From contig CALBSW010000179.1 of assembly GCA_937967465.1 (NCBI GenBank), positions 1 to 10,880 of the forward strand: 10,880 nt of DNA. The letters run 5' to 3'. The DNA comes from an uncultured Flavobacteriales bacterium. GTDB taxonomy: Bacteria > Bacteroidota > Bacteroidia > Flavobacteriales_D > Sanyastnellaceae. The notes under the pieces are model-generated. The model was not told where the DNA came from and made no database searches. It saw nothing but the letters and a program-made list of their open reading frames with translations. Positions 1-8,747 of the stretch are shown in pieces (the stretch's first letter is position 1; the number at the start of each line of letters is the position of its first letter). Made by a program: the position numbers and the translations under genes.

Positions 1-2710
1 CGGCCTCCACATCGGCAGGGGCAGCGTCGGCGGCCACGGCAAACTGGAAGCGGACCTTGCCGTTGAACTGGACGGGGTAGTTCACCTCGGATTCCACCAA
101 CTTCTCTGCATCCCATTTGGGCCAAGCAGCGTCCACCACGGACCCCGCTCCTCCACACGCTTCCCAGAGCTCTTCCGCGAGGTGCGGTGCGTATGGTGCC
201 AGCAGGGCAGACAGCGGTTGGAGCACGGTCCGCTCGTGGCATCCGGCTTCGGTGAGTTCGTTGACCCCGATCATCATGGCGCTCACCACGGTGTTCCAGC
301 TGAGGCGGTCCAGGTCTTCCGTGACCTTTTTGATGGTCTTGTGCAAGGCGCGTTCGGCCTCGGGCGAGGGTGTCCCGTCGGTGAGGAGGGAATTCCCGTC
401 CGCGTCGCGGTACAGCCGGGTCAGCTTCCGAAGGAATCCGTGCACCCCATTGATGCCCTGGGTGTCCCACGGCTTGGCCTGCTCGAGCGGCCCGAGGAAC
501 ATCTCGTAGCAGCGGAGGGTGTCTGCACCGTAACGCTCGACGAGGTCGTCGGGGTTTTCGACGTTGAACTTCGACTTGGACATCTTCTCCACCTCACTGC
601 CACAGCGGTATTCACCGGCGTCGTTGAGGATGAATTCCGCGTCCGCGAATTCCGGGCGCCACGCCTTGAAGCCCTCGAGGTCGAGGACGTCGTTCTTCAC
701 GAGGCTGATGTCCACGTGCAGGCGCTGGGTCCGGTGCTCCTTGCGCTGTTCGAACGTGACGAACTGATTCGTTCCCTCGATGCGGTACACGAAGCTGCTC
801 CGGCCCAGGATCATGCCCTGGTTGATCATCTTGGCGAAGGGTTCGTCGAATCCGATGAGGTCGAGGTCGAACAGGAACTTCGTCCAAAAGCGGCTGTACA
901 GGAGGTGTCCCGTACCGTGCTCCGCACCGCCCACATAGAGATCGACCTGGCCCCAGTAATCGCTCTTGGACCGGTCGCAGAAGGCCTCGGCATTGTGCGG
1001 GTCCATGTAGCGGAGGAAGTACCAGCTCGATCCGGCCCAACCCGGCATGGTGTTGTACTCCATGCGGTCGCCGCGGTTGACGTTCCACTCGTCGGCGCGG
1101 GCCAGTGGCGGATCTCCGTCATCGGTCGGCAGGTAGGCATCCACGTCGGGAAGCAGCACCTGCTCGTCTTCGATGAGTTGCGGAATGCCGTCCACGTAGC
1201 AGATGGGGAAGGGCTCGCCCCAATAGCGCTGGCGGCTGAAGACGGCATCGCGGAGCCGGAAGTTGACGCGGGGCTGCGCGAACCCGGCGGCCGCAGTTTC
1301 TTCGATGGCCCGGGGCAGGGCCGCATTGCAGGTCAGGCCGTTCCAGTCTCCGCTGTTGCAGAGCACGGCCCCCTTGTCCGATTGGGCGCCGGTCTCGATG
1401 TCGTGCCCTTCGAAGATGGACGGGATGGGCAAATCAAATGCCTTGGCGAATTCCCAGTCGCGCTGGTCGCCGGCCGGGACGGCCATGACGGCGCCTGTAC
1501 CGTAGCCGGCCAGCACGTAGTCGGCAATCCAGATGGGCATGGCATCGCCGGTCAGCGGATGGACGGCATGGGCACCAGTGAAGCACCCGGTCACGCCGCG
1601 GTCTCCGGCCATCCGCTCCCGCTCACTGCGGGCCGCAGTTTCTTGTTGGTAGGCTTCCACCGCGGCGCGTTGTCCATCGGTGGTGATGGCCTTCACGAGG
1701 TCGTGCTCGGGGGCGAGGACCAGGAAATTCGCGCCGTGGAGGGTGTCCGGCCGGGTGGAGAAGACCTCAATCTGGTGGCCGGCATGGCCTTGGATGGCGA
1801 AGCGGAGCTGGGCGCCGGTGCTCTTGCCGATCCAATTGCGCTGGACCTCCTTGATGCTGTCGGACCAATCGATGGTGTCGAGCCCTTCGAGGAGCCGATC
1901 CGCATAGGCTGTGATCCGCATCATCCACTGGCGCATCTTCTTGCGCACCACGGGGTGGCCTCCGCGCTCACTGCGTCCGCCGATGACTTCGTCGTTGGCG
2001 AGCACGGTGCCCAGGGCGGGACACCAGTTGACTTCGCTGTCGGCGAGGTAGGCCAGGCGATAGGCCATGAGAATGGCGTTGCGGCCAGCATCGTCCAAGC
2101 CGTTCCACTGGTCTGCGGTGAAGTGGCCGTCAAAGCCTTCTCCCCACGCGGCAAGGCCAGCGTCTTGGAGGGTGTCTTCGCCCACCGCCCAATCGATGCC
2201 GGCATTGCCGGATTGGGCAAACAGGTCTGTCAACGCATCGATCGGGCTGGCCTTGCCCGCAGCATGGTCATACCCGTGTTCGAACAGTCGGCCGAAAATC
2301 CATTGGGTCCAGCGGTAATAATCCGGACTGCTCGTTCGCACTTCGCGGCTCCAATCGTAGCTGAAGCCGAGCAGGTCGAGCTGGCTGCGGTACCGGGCAA
2401 TGTTGCGCTCCGTCGTGATGGCCGGATGCTGTCCGGTCTGGATGGCGTATTGCTCGGCAGGCAGGCCAAAGCTGTCATATCCCTGGGGGTGCAGGACGTT
2501 GAATCCGCATTGTCGCTTGTAACGGGCAATGACATCGGAGGCGATGTACCCCAGCGGGTGGCCAACGTGCAGTCCCGCTCCACTGGGGTAGGGGAACATG
2601 TCGAGCACGTAGTATTTCGGCTGGTCAGCAGCCTCTGTGGCCCGGTAGGTTCCTTGTTCGGTCCACTTGGCCCGCCACTTGGCCTCGATGGCCTTGAAGT
2701 CGTATTCCAT
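1..2710 (-). CDS. leuS: Leucyl-tRNA synthetase (3' end cut by the window edge)
   Basis: Charges tRNA-Leu with leucine in the cytoplasm (class I aminoacyl-tRNA synthetase). The frame is open for 903 codons from the ATG at 2710 to the window edge. The last visible residues match the C-terminal domain, so I estimate only about 35 residues are missing. Visible motifs are HVGHPLGY at residues 48-55 (HIGH signature), STRPDT at about 318-323 (editing domain), HGTGHLLYSRFW before the catalytic loop, and KMSKS at 709-713. An insertion starting KASPIDAL and ending before NWCPALG is typical of Bacteroidota LeuRS. The start is supported by the family-like opening MEYDFKAIEAKW and by a TATCTTCG box 19 bases upstream. 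The gene diverges from the deacetylase gene. I see no frameshift. Identification is secure. Confidence 0.97.
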   Translation of the reverse strand, partial: MEYDFKAIEAKWRAKWTEQGTYRATEAADQPKYYVLDMFPYPSGAGLHVGHPLGYIASDVIARYKRQCGFNVLHPQGYDSFGLPAEQYAIQTGQHPAITTERNIARYRSQLDLLGFSYDWSREVRTSSPDYYRWTQWIFGRLFEHGYDHAAGKASPIDALTDLFAQSGNAGIDWAVGEDTLQDAGLAAWGEGFDGHFTADQWNGLDDAGRNAILMAYRLAYLADSEVNWCPALGTVLANDEVIGGRSERGGHPVVRKKMRQWMMRITAYADRLLEGLDTIDWSDSIKEVQRNWIGKSTGAQLRFAIQGHAGHQIEVFSTRPDTLHGANFLVLAPEHDLVKAITTDGQRAAVEAYQQETAARSERERMAGDRGVTGCFTGAHAVHPLTGDAMPIWIADYVLAGYGTGAVMAVPAGDQRDWEFAKAFDLPIPSIFEGHDIETGAQSDKGAVLCNSGDWNGLTCNAALPRAIEETAAAGFAQPRVNFRLRDAVFSRQRYWGEPFPICYVDGIPQLIEDEQVLLPDVDAYLPTDDGDPPLARADEWNVNRGDRMEYNTMPGWAGSSWYFLRYMDPHNAEAFCDRSKSDYWGQVDLYVGGAEHGTGHLLYSRFWTKFLFDLDLIGFDEPFAKMINQGMILGRSSFVYRIEGTNQFVTFEQRKEHRTQRLHVDISLVKNDVLDLEGFKAWRPEFADAEFILNDAGEYRCGSEVEKMSKSKFNVENPDDLVERYGADTLRCYEMFLGPLEQAKPWDTQGINGVHGFLRKLTRLYRDADGNSLLTDGTPSPEAERALHKTIKKVTEDLDRLSWNTVVSAMMIGVNELTEAGCHERTVLQPLSALLAPYAPHLAEELWEACGGAGSVVDAAWPKWDAEKLVESEVNYPVQFNGKVRFQFAVAADAAPADVEA

Positions 2711-2729
2711 TGCCCTGCGCGATGAGCGG

Positions 2730-2737
2730 CGAAGATA
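2730..2737 (-). promoter_or_regulatory. Putative -7 promoter box of leuS (TATCTTCG)
   Basis: On the minus strand TATCTTCG lies 19 bases before the leuS ATG. It fits the Bacteroidota -7 consensus TAnnTTTG except for C at the third T. The same eight bases, within the longer shared string CGCGGGGTATCTTCGC, precede manC. I see no convincing -33 TTTG element. Promoter function is inferred. Confidence 0.5.
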
Positions 2738-2789
2738 CCCCGCGGACGGGGCGAAGCCGCGGACCTGCGGCCAGCTCGTTCGGGCACCC

Positions 2790-2797
2790 GAACTTTG
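2790..2797 (+). promoter_or_regulatory. Weak -7-like box before the deacetylase gene (GAACTTTG)
   Basis: GAACTTTG differs from TAnnTTTG only at the first base and ends four bases before the proposed GTG start. If used, it would give an almost leaderless transcript. It sits in the short divergent spacer shared with leuS. This rests on one imperfect match, so it is tentative. Confidence 0.25.
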
Positions 2798-2801
2798 CCG
2801 A

Positions 2802-3491
2802 GTGTACAGTACGCGCATCCCCCGGGCGGTCCCACCGCTGTTTCCGGAATTCCTGTGGCGGGGGAGTGGTCCATCCGTGCACCTGACCTTCGACGACGGT
2901 CCACATCCGCATTGGACGCCCTTCGTACTGGACCAGCTGAAGTTGTACGATCAGAAGGCCACCTTCTTTTGTGTCGGGGACAACATCCAACGTCACCCTG
3001 AGGTCTTCGATCGCATCCGGCGCGAGGGCCATTCGTGGGGCAACCACACCATGCGCCACGAGTCGGGTTGGACGGCGGGCACCTTCGCTTATCTGCGCAG
3101 CCACCTCGAATGCGATGCATTGACCGGAACGGGCCTCTTCCGCCCACCTTACGGCCGCCTCACAAAGGGCCAGGCCCGGGCGATCGGCCGACGGGACCGC
3201 ATCGTGATGTGGGACGTTTTGACGGGCGACTTCGACCGCAGCCGAACGGCTGAGGCGTGCTGGAAAGCCACCGAGCAGGCGCTGCGGCCAGGCTCCATCG
3301 TGGTGATGCACGACAGCGAAAAAGCGGGCGAGCGGCTGGAAGGACTGCTGCCCCGGTTGCTGGCCCATTTGTCCGCACAAGGCTGGAAGAGTGAAGCCAT
3401 CCCCATGCCGCGCTGGGAGCCAGCCGGCCCGCTTTCAGGTTGGAATCAGACCCCGGAGGATTCCCACACGAGGCTGGCACTCCGCTCCTAG
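2802..3491 (+). CDS. Polysaccharide deacetylase family protein (NodB homology domain)
   Basis: A metal-dependent carbohydrate esterase 4-type enzyme, expected to remove acetyl groups from an N-acetylated polysaccharide such as peptidoglycan; the substrate cannot be read from sequence. With the GTG start at 2802 it has 229 residues and all five NodB motifs: TFDDGP at 29-34 (D31, D32), the metal-binding HTMRH at 82-86, RPPYGR at 114-119, the W-D-V-L-T-G-D segment at 137-143, and VVMHD with H170. The frame stays open upstream to an ATG at 2667, but that would run into leuS and add unrelated residues. The GTG gives the family-like opening YSTRIPR...LFPEFLWR. No clear signal peptide is visible, so its location is uncertain. 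The stop is TAG. It lies 37 bases before the receiver gene and may be cotranscribed with it. Confidence 0.9.
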   Translation: MYSTRIPRAVPPLFPEFLWRGSGPSVHLTFDDGPHPHWTPFVLDQLKLYDQKATFFCVGDNIQRHPEVFDRIRREGHSWGNHTMRHESGWTAGTFAYLRSHLECDALTGTGLFRPPYGRLTKGQARAIGRRDRIVMWDVLTGDFDRSRTAEACWKATEQALRPGSIVVMHDSEKAGERLEGLLPRLLAHLSAQGWKSEAIPMPRWEPAGPLSGWNQTPEDSHTRLALRS

Positions 3492-3528
3492 CCCCTTCCG
3501 CAGAAATTGGGGCGATCTTTATTTCACC

Positions 3529-3990
3529 ATGACTGAGACCGCTGCTCCTTTGCGCATCCTGTACATCGACGACGACGAAATGGCACTGACGCTCACCCAG
3601 CTTCAGCTGCTTCAGGTCGGCATCCACACCGAGGCCACGACGGACGCCCTCGAGGCGGTCAGCATTTTGTCCACGCAGCCGATCGATTTGATTCTGTTGG
3701 ATTCGGTCATGCCCACCATCGATGGTGTGGAGTTCCTGCACCTCATGCAGTCGCTCAACCTGCCCCATCCCGTGGTGTTCTTTTCCGGCTACGGAGTCGA
3801 GGAGTTGAAAGAAGCGGCACGCCCTTTCCGGGTGCTGGGATTCCTCGACAAGCAGAAGGACCGGTTCACCTTGCCTCAGCGGTTGAAGGAATTGTATGCC
3901 GAGGCGAATTCAGACCGGTCCGATGTGAACGTCACGTCGGCCCAACTCAACCCTCCGAGTTCGCTTGGCGCGCCTCGCGGAGCATCTTGA
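3529..3990 (+). CDS. Stand-alone response regulator (CheY-like receiver domain)
   Basis: A 153-residue single-domain receiver that would take phosphate from a histidine kinase. The ATG at 3529 gives the family-like opening LRILYIDDDE with the acidic pocket at D14-D16. The phosphoacceptor is D58 (LILLDSVMP), the switch serine is S86 (VVFFSGYG) and the conserved lysine is K108 (FLDK). The domain ends near residue 125. The remaining 28 or so residues are a polar tail with no recognisable output domain, so it probably signals by protein contact. No kinase gene is in the window. The frame is open upstream into the deacetylase gene, but this ATG fits the domain edge. The last 44 bases overlap the convergent DUF349 gene. 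Target pathway unknown. Confidence 0.88.
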   Translation: MTETAAPLRILYIDDDEMALTLTQLQLLQVGIHTEATTDALEAVSILSTQPIDLILLDSVMPTIDGVEFLHLMQSLNLPHPVVFFSGYGVEELKEAARPFRVLGFLDKQKDRFTLPQRLKELYAEANSDRSDVNVTSAQLNPPSSLGAPRGAS

Positions 3991-5680
3991 GCTTTTTCCG
4001 GATCTCGTCCATTTCCCGTTTGTCGGCTTCGATCTTCTTCTGAAGGTCGGCCATGATGGAAGCGGCCCCCTTGCCCGTGAAGATGCCCATGTTGTTTTCG
4101 TACTGGGCGACCCGCTTGCGCAACCGGTCCATTTTGTCGCGCATCATGCGCTCCTCTTTTCGGGCCATGTGTTCCGCGCCCTCGCCTTTGACCAGGCTGT
4201 CCACGCGGTTCTTGTAGGCTTCCACAGACCGTTCACTCCGCTTTGCTCCGAGGGCGTCGTACTTGGCGTCCATGGCGGTGCGGTAGCGGTCGACGACCTG
4301 TTCGAAGACCCGACGGGGGACATGGCCGCTTTCCGCCCAGCGGGTGGAGAAGGCCTTCAGCGACTTCAGGTCCTCGGTGTGGTTGCCTGACAATGCGAAA
4401 GCCTCGATTTCGCTGATGAGGGCCTCCTTCTTCTTGAGGTTGGCCTTGTGCTCTTTGTCGCGGTCGGCGTATATGGCCTTTCGCGCCGTGAAGAACTGGT
4501 CGCAGGCGCCGCGGAATTTCCGCCAGAGCTTGTTCTCGTCGCGGGGTCCGGCAGATCCGAGCTCTTTCCACTCTTTCTGGAGGGCGATGAGCTTGTCCGA
4601 GGTCGCTTTCCAATCGGTGCTGTCGGCCAGGGCGGCGGCTTCTTGTGCGATGGCCTGCTTGCGCTCTTTGACCTTGGATTGCGCTGCGCGGACATCGGCA
4701 AAAGCGGCATCGCGCTTCTGGAAAAACAGGTCGCACAGCCCGCGGAATTGCTCCCACGCCTCCTGGTCGTCCTTGCGGCCAGCGAAGCCCACCATTTTCC
4801 AGCGCTTCTGGACATCCTTGACCTTCTCAGCTTGGGCGGGCCATGCAGCGGCATCCTGAATCTCCTCTTCGAGCAGGTTGCGGACCTCTTCGACCAAGGC
4901 AAGTTTGGCTTCGAGGTTCTTTTTGAAGCCCTCACGGATGCTGTCGTAGTGGGCCTTCACCGCGTCCAAGGCGGCGCGGGTGTGGCCGAAGAAGGTGTCG
5001 GCCAGCTCCTGATAGGTCTCCCGCGGGCTGGGGCCCACATCGAACCAGGCCTTCATGTAGCTCCGGGCGAGCATTTCCTTCTCCTTGAGGTCGGTGACCG
5101 CTTCGAGTTGGCTGGCCTGTGCGATGAGGTCTTCCTTCTTTTTGAGGTTGACCTGGAGGTCGTGCTCCTGGAGTTGCTTGTAGATGTTGACGTTGTAGAA
5201 GAACTCGTCCTTCAGGCGGTGCCAGTTGTCGTGGAGGTCCCGGTACTGGTCGCCAGGCACGTTGCCCACGGCATTCCATTCCTCATTGAGGGCGTTGAAG
5301 GCATCGAACATCTTGCCGATGTGCTCTTCATTGGCCACGAGGGCCTGAAGCTTGTCGAGGATGGCCTTTTTCAGGTCGAGGTTGGCGCGCTGCTCTGCAG
5401 CCACCTTTTCGCGCCACGCTTTCTCGCGTTCGCGAAACGCCTTGTACATGCCGTCATTCCGCTCGTCTTCCTCGTCTGGGGTGTAGGTGAACCGAATGGG
5501 CTCCTCCCCGGGTTCGGGGGCGGGGCGTTCTTCTTTGTCAAATGCCTCGCGTTGGGCGGTGACGTCTTTCTCCCGGGCATCGCGATACACTTCGAATGCA
5601 GTGCGCACTTCGACGCGGACAGCCTCGATTTCCGGGTTTTCCAGCAAAGCGGCGATGCGTTGGTTGATCTCGGCTTTCAT
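3947..5680 (-). CDS. DUF349 repeat protein with coiled-coil C-terminus
   Basis: A 577-residue, highly charged, helical protein of the DUF349 family; its function is not known to me. Five tandem repeats of about 77 residues are visible, each with a conserved tryptophan followed by a glycine: W135 (EEWNAVG), W212 (KAWFDVG), W294 (KRWKMVG), W371 (KEWKELG) and W448 (TRWAESG). Three repeats open with L-K-K-K-E or a similar string. An acidic N-terminal region (1-100) precedes the repeats, and a charged predicted coiled coil (about 485-577) follows them. There is no signal peptide or membrane segment, so it is probably cytoplasmic. I chose the ATG at 5680 because no in-frame ATG, GTG or TTG occurs between it and the TATCTTCG box. 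The frame continues to 6106 only by running antisense through recX. It is convergent with the receiver gene and divergent from recX. Confidence 0.85.
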   Translation of the reverse strand: MKAEINQRIAALLENPEIEAVRVEVRTAFEVYRDAREKDVTAQREAFDKEERPAPEPGEEPIRFTYTPDEEDERNDGMYKAFREREKAWREKVAAEQRANLDLKKAILDKLQALVANEEHIGKMFDAFNALNEEWNAVGNVPGDQYRDLHDNWHRLKDEFFYNVNIYKQLQEHDLQVNLKKKEDLIAQASQLEAVTDLKEKEMLARSYMKAWFDVGPSPRETYQELADTFFGHTRAALDAVKAHYDSIREGFKKNLEAKLALVEEVRNLLEEEIQDAAAWPAQAEKVKDVQKRWKMVGFAGRKDDQEAWEQFRGLCDLFFQKRDAAFADVRAAQSKVKERKQAIAQEAAALADSTDWKATSDKLIALQKEWKELGSAGPRDENKLWRKFRGACDQFFTARKAIYADRDKEHKANLKKKEALISEIEAFALSGNHTEDLKSLKAFSTRWAESGHVPRRVFEQVVDRYRTAMDAKYDALGAKRSERSVEAYKNRVDSLVKGEGAEHMARKEERMMRDKMDRLRKRVAQYENNMGIFTGKGAASIMADLQKKIEADKREMDEIRKKLKMLREARQANSEG

Positions 5681-5691
5681 GGCAGGGGCAT
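5677..5691 (-). other. Possible five-codon upstream reading frame before the DUF349 gene
   Basis: On the minus strand an ATG directly after an eight-A run opens the tiny frame M-P-L-P-stop. Its TGA overlaps the DUF349 start codon as ATGA, an arrangement that could couple the two starts. The A-rich stretch could equally be the initiation region of the main gene. The uORF's reality is unproven. Confidence 0.2.
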
Positions 5692-5740
5692 TTTTTTTGG
5701 AGGCACCGGGCGTTCCCGATGGTTTGCAGATGGCAATGGG

Positions 5741-6220
5741 ATGCGCGCTGTCGGCAGTAGCTTCGGCGCGGTGGGCAAAGAATTGGACGTCTCCTCGAAG
5801 ATACGACACTGGTGCGCGAGGGCCGAAAGGTCCCCCCAACAGGTTCGCCGGAAGCTGTCGGATTGGGGAGCGGCCGAGCAGACTGACCAAGTCTTGGGCG
5901 AGCTTCTCGACGAGGGGTATGTAGACCCAGCCAGGTTTGCCGACGCCTTCACCCACGACCATTTGACCTTCCGCAATTGGGGCCCGGCCAAGATCCTCTC
6001 GGCGTTGACTCAAGTGCATCGGATTTCCGGGGACGAGGCACGGCGGGCGCTGTCGGACCAAGGACCGGGGGCCATTGAGGAAGCGGCACGAAGGGCGGCC
6101 ACCCATTGGCGCCGGTTGCGGCCGGATGCCCCGCGGGAAAAGGCCATCGCCGCCATGGCGCGCAAGGGGTTTTCCATCGATTGCGCGCTTCGGGCTGTCG
6201 AGGCGGCTGACGCCGACTAA
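5741..6220 (+). CDS. recX: Regulatory protein RecX
   Basis: RecX binds RecA filaments and limits recombinase activity. From the ATG at 5741 the product has 159 residues, the usual size. Recognisable parts are IRHWCARAERSPQQVRRKL (residues 21-39), which corresponds to the Y-C-x-x-x-E-R-S-x-x-E-V helix of the family. The core follows, with YVDPARFADAF at 60-70 and FRNWGPAKI at 77-85, then a third helical repeat near the C-terminus (FSIDCALRAV). Start choice is uncertain: GTG at 5771 (149 residues) and TTG at 5783 are in frame and also fit. No recA is nearby. The 5' end lies opposite the inferred leader of the DUF349 gene. The TAA stop is 11 bases before prfB and forms part of a TAACTTTG box. 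Moderately diverged but recognisable. Confidence 0.87.
   Translation: MRAVGSSFGAVGKELDVSSKIRHWCARAERSPQQVRRKLSDWGAAEQTDQVLGELLDEGYVDPARFADAFTHDHLTFRNWGPAKILSALTQVHRISGDEARRALSDQGPGAIEEAARRAATHWRRLRPDAPREKAIAAMARKGFSIDCALRAVEAADAD
5796..5803 (-). promoter_or_regulatory. Putative -7 box of the DUF349 gene, inside recX (TATCTTCG)
   Basis: TATCTTCG on the minus strand is identical to the boxes before leuS and manC. It lies within the recX coding region, 115 bases before the DUF349 ATG. A TTTC about 21-22 bases further upstream might act as a -33 element. If used, the leader is about 110 bases and antisense to the recX start. The match is seen; the function is inferred. Confidence 0.4.
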
Positions 6221-6225
6221 CTTTG
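6218..6225 (+). promoter_or_regulatory. Putative -7 box of prfB (TAACTTTG)
   Basis: A perfect match to the Bacteroidota -7 consensus TAnnTTTG, overlapping the recX TAA stop and ending six bases before the prfB ATG. Transcription from it would start almost at the start codon, so prfB could have its own near-leaderless transcript besides read-through from recX. No clear -33 element is seen. Confidence 0.45.
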
Positions 6226-6231
6226 CCCACC

Positions 6232-7338
6232 ATGCTGAATGCCGACCAGATCCAAACCGCCCGGGACCGCATCGAGGCCCTGCGCGGATACCTCGCCATC
6301 GAGCAGAAGCGCATCGACATCCAGGAGGATGAGAAATTGACCCAGGACCCCGAGTTCTGGAACGACGCCAAGGAGGCCGAAAAGGTCATGCGTCGGATGC
6401 GGGGCAAGAAGGCGTGGATCGACGAATTCGAAAAGGCCGAAACGGCCGTGGAGGACCTGCAGGTGTTGTTCGAGTTCTTCAAGGAAGGCGAGAGCACCGA
6501 GGAAGAGGTGGAATCCCAGCATGCGGACCTGCTTCAGATCATCGAAGAGCTCGAATTCAAGCAGATGCTGTCCGATGAGGCCGACGGTTTGAATGCCGTG
6601 GTGCAAATCACCGCTGGTGCGGGCGGCACGGAGTCCTGCGACTGGGCCGGCATGCTGCTTCGCATGTACACCATGTATGCCGACAAGGCCGGCTTCAAGG
6701 TCAAGGAGATCGACCGTCAGGACGGCGATGTGGCTGGCGTGAAGCAGATCACGATGGAGGTCGATGGCGACTATGCCTTTGGCATGCTCAAGGGCGAAAA
6801 CGGTGTCCACCGGTTGGTGCGCATCAGCCCGTACGATTCACAATCCCGCCGCCACACCTCCTTCGTGTCGGTGTACGTCTACCCCCTCGTGGACGACAGC
6901 ATCGAAATCGAGGTCAATCCGGCCGACATCACTTGGGACACCTTCCGCTCGGGCGGAGCCGGTGGTCAGAACGTGAACAAGGTGGAGACCGGTGTCCGCC
7001 TTCGCCACAAGCCGACGGGCATCATCATCGACAACACCGAGACGCGCTCCCAGCTCGGCAACAAGGAGAAGGCCATCCAGCTCTTGAAGTCCCAGCTCTA
7101 CGAGATGGAGATGGCCAAGCGCAACGAGGCCCGTGCCGAAATCGAGGCGGGCAAGAAGAAAATCGAGTGGGGCTCCCAGATCCGCTCTTACGTGCTCCAG
7201 CCGTACAAAATGGTCAAAGACCTCCGTTCGAGCTACGAGACGTCCAACACCGATGCCGTCCTCAACGGCGACATCGAGGCCATGTTGAAGGCCAACCTCA
7301 TGCACGCCGCAGCCACACGGACTGCGCAAGAAGCTTGA
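6232..7338 (+). CDS. prfB: Peptide chain release factor 2
   Basis: RF2 reads UAA and UGA stop codons and triggers release of the finished protein. The ATG at 6232 gives 368 residues, the normal length. An in-frame TTG at 6223 is less likely because it lies in the proposed promoter box. The GGQ motif (SGGAGGQNVNKVETG) has G244, G245 and Q246. The stop-recognition tripeptide, SPF in E. coli, reads S199-P200-Y201. The usual in-frame UGA of the programmed frameshift is absent: the region reads LRGYLAIEQ (Y20 TAC, L21 CTC, A22 GCC), so the protein is made from one continuous frame. It sits 11 bases after recX and 17 before fumC, suggesting cotranscription. The gene itself ends in TGA. Confidence 0.96.
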   Translation: MLNADQIQTARDRIEALRGYLAIEQKRIDIQEDEKLTQDPEFWNDAKEAEKVMRRMRGKKAWIDEFEKAETAVEDLQVLFEFFKEGESTEEEVESQHADLLQIIEELEFKQMLSDEADGLNAVVQITAGAGGTESCDWAGMLLRMYTMYADKAGFKVKEIDRQDGDVAGVKQITMEVDGDYAFGMLKGENGVHRLVRISPYDSQSRRHTSFVSVYVYPLVDDSIEIEVNPADITWDTFRSGGAGGQNVNKVETGVRLRHKPTGIIIDNTETRSQLGNKEKAIQLLKSQLYEMEMAKRNEARAEIEAGKKKIEWGSQIRSYVLQPYKMVKDLRSSYETSNTDAVLNGDIEAMLKANLMHAAATRTAQEA

Positions 7339-7355
7339 TTCCGAATTCCATTTCC

Positions 7356-8743
<1,388 letters not shown>

Positions 8744-8747
<4 letters not shown>

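Noticed and set aside
182..2725. An 847-codon open frame on the plus strand opposite leuS
   Set aside because: It is the antisense of a confident leuS gene. The translation has no recognisable domain and is rich in V, G, A, E and H, as expected from the reverse of GC-rich codons.
2667..2801. N-terminal extension of the deacetylase from the ATG at 2667
   Set aside because: It would overlap the leuS start and the shared promoter spacer, and the 45 extra residues look neither like a signal peptide nor like family sequence.
4448..5740. Upstream part of the long plus-strand frame that ends with recX
   Set aside because: It runs opposite the DUF349 gene and its translation looks like antisense. 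Only the part from about 5741 matches RecX, so this is not a fusion protein.
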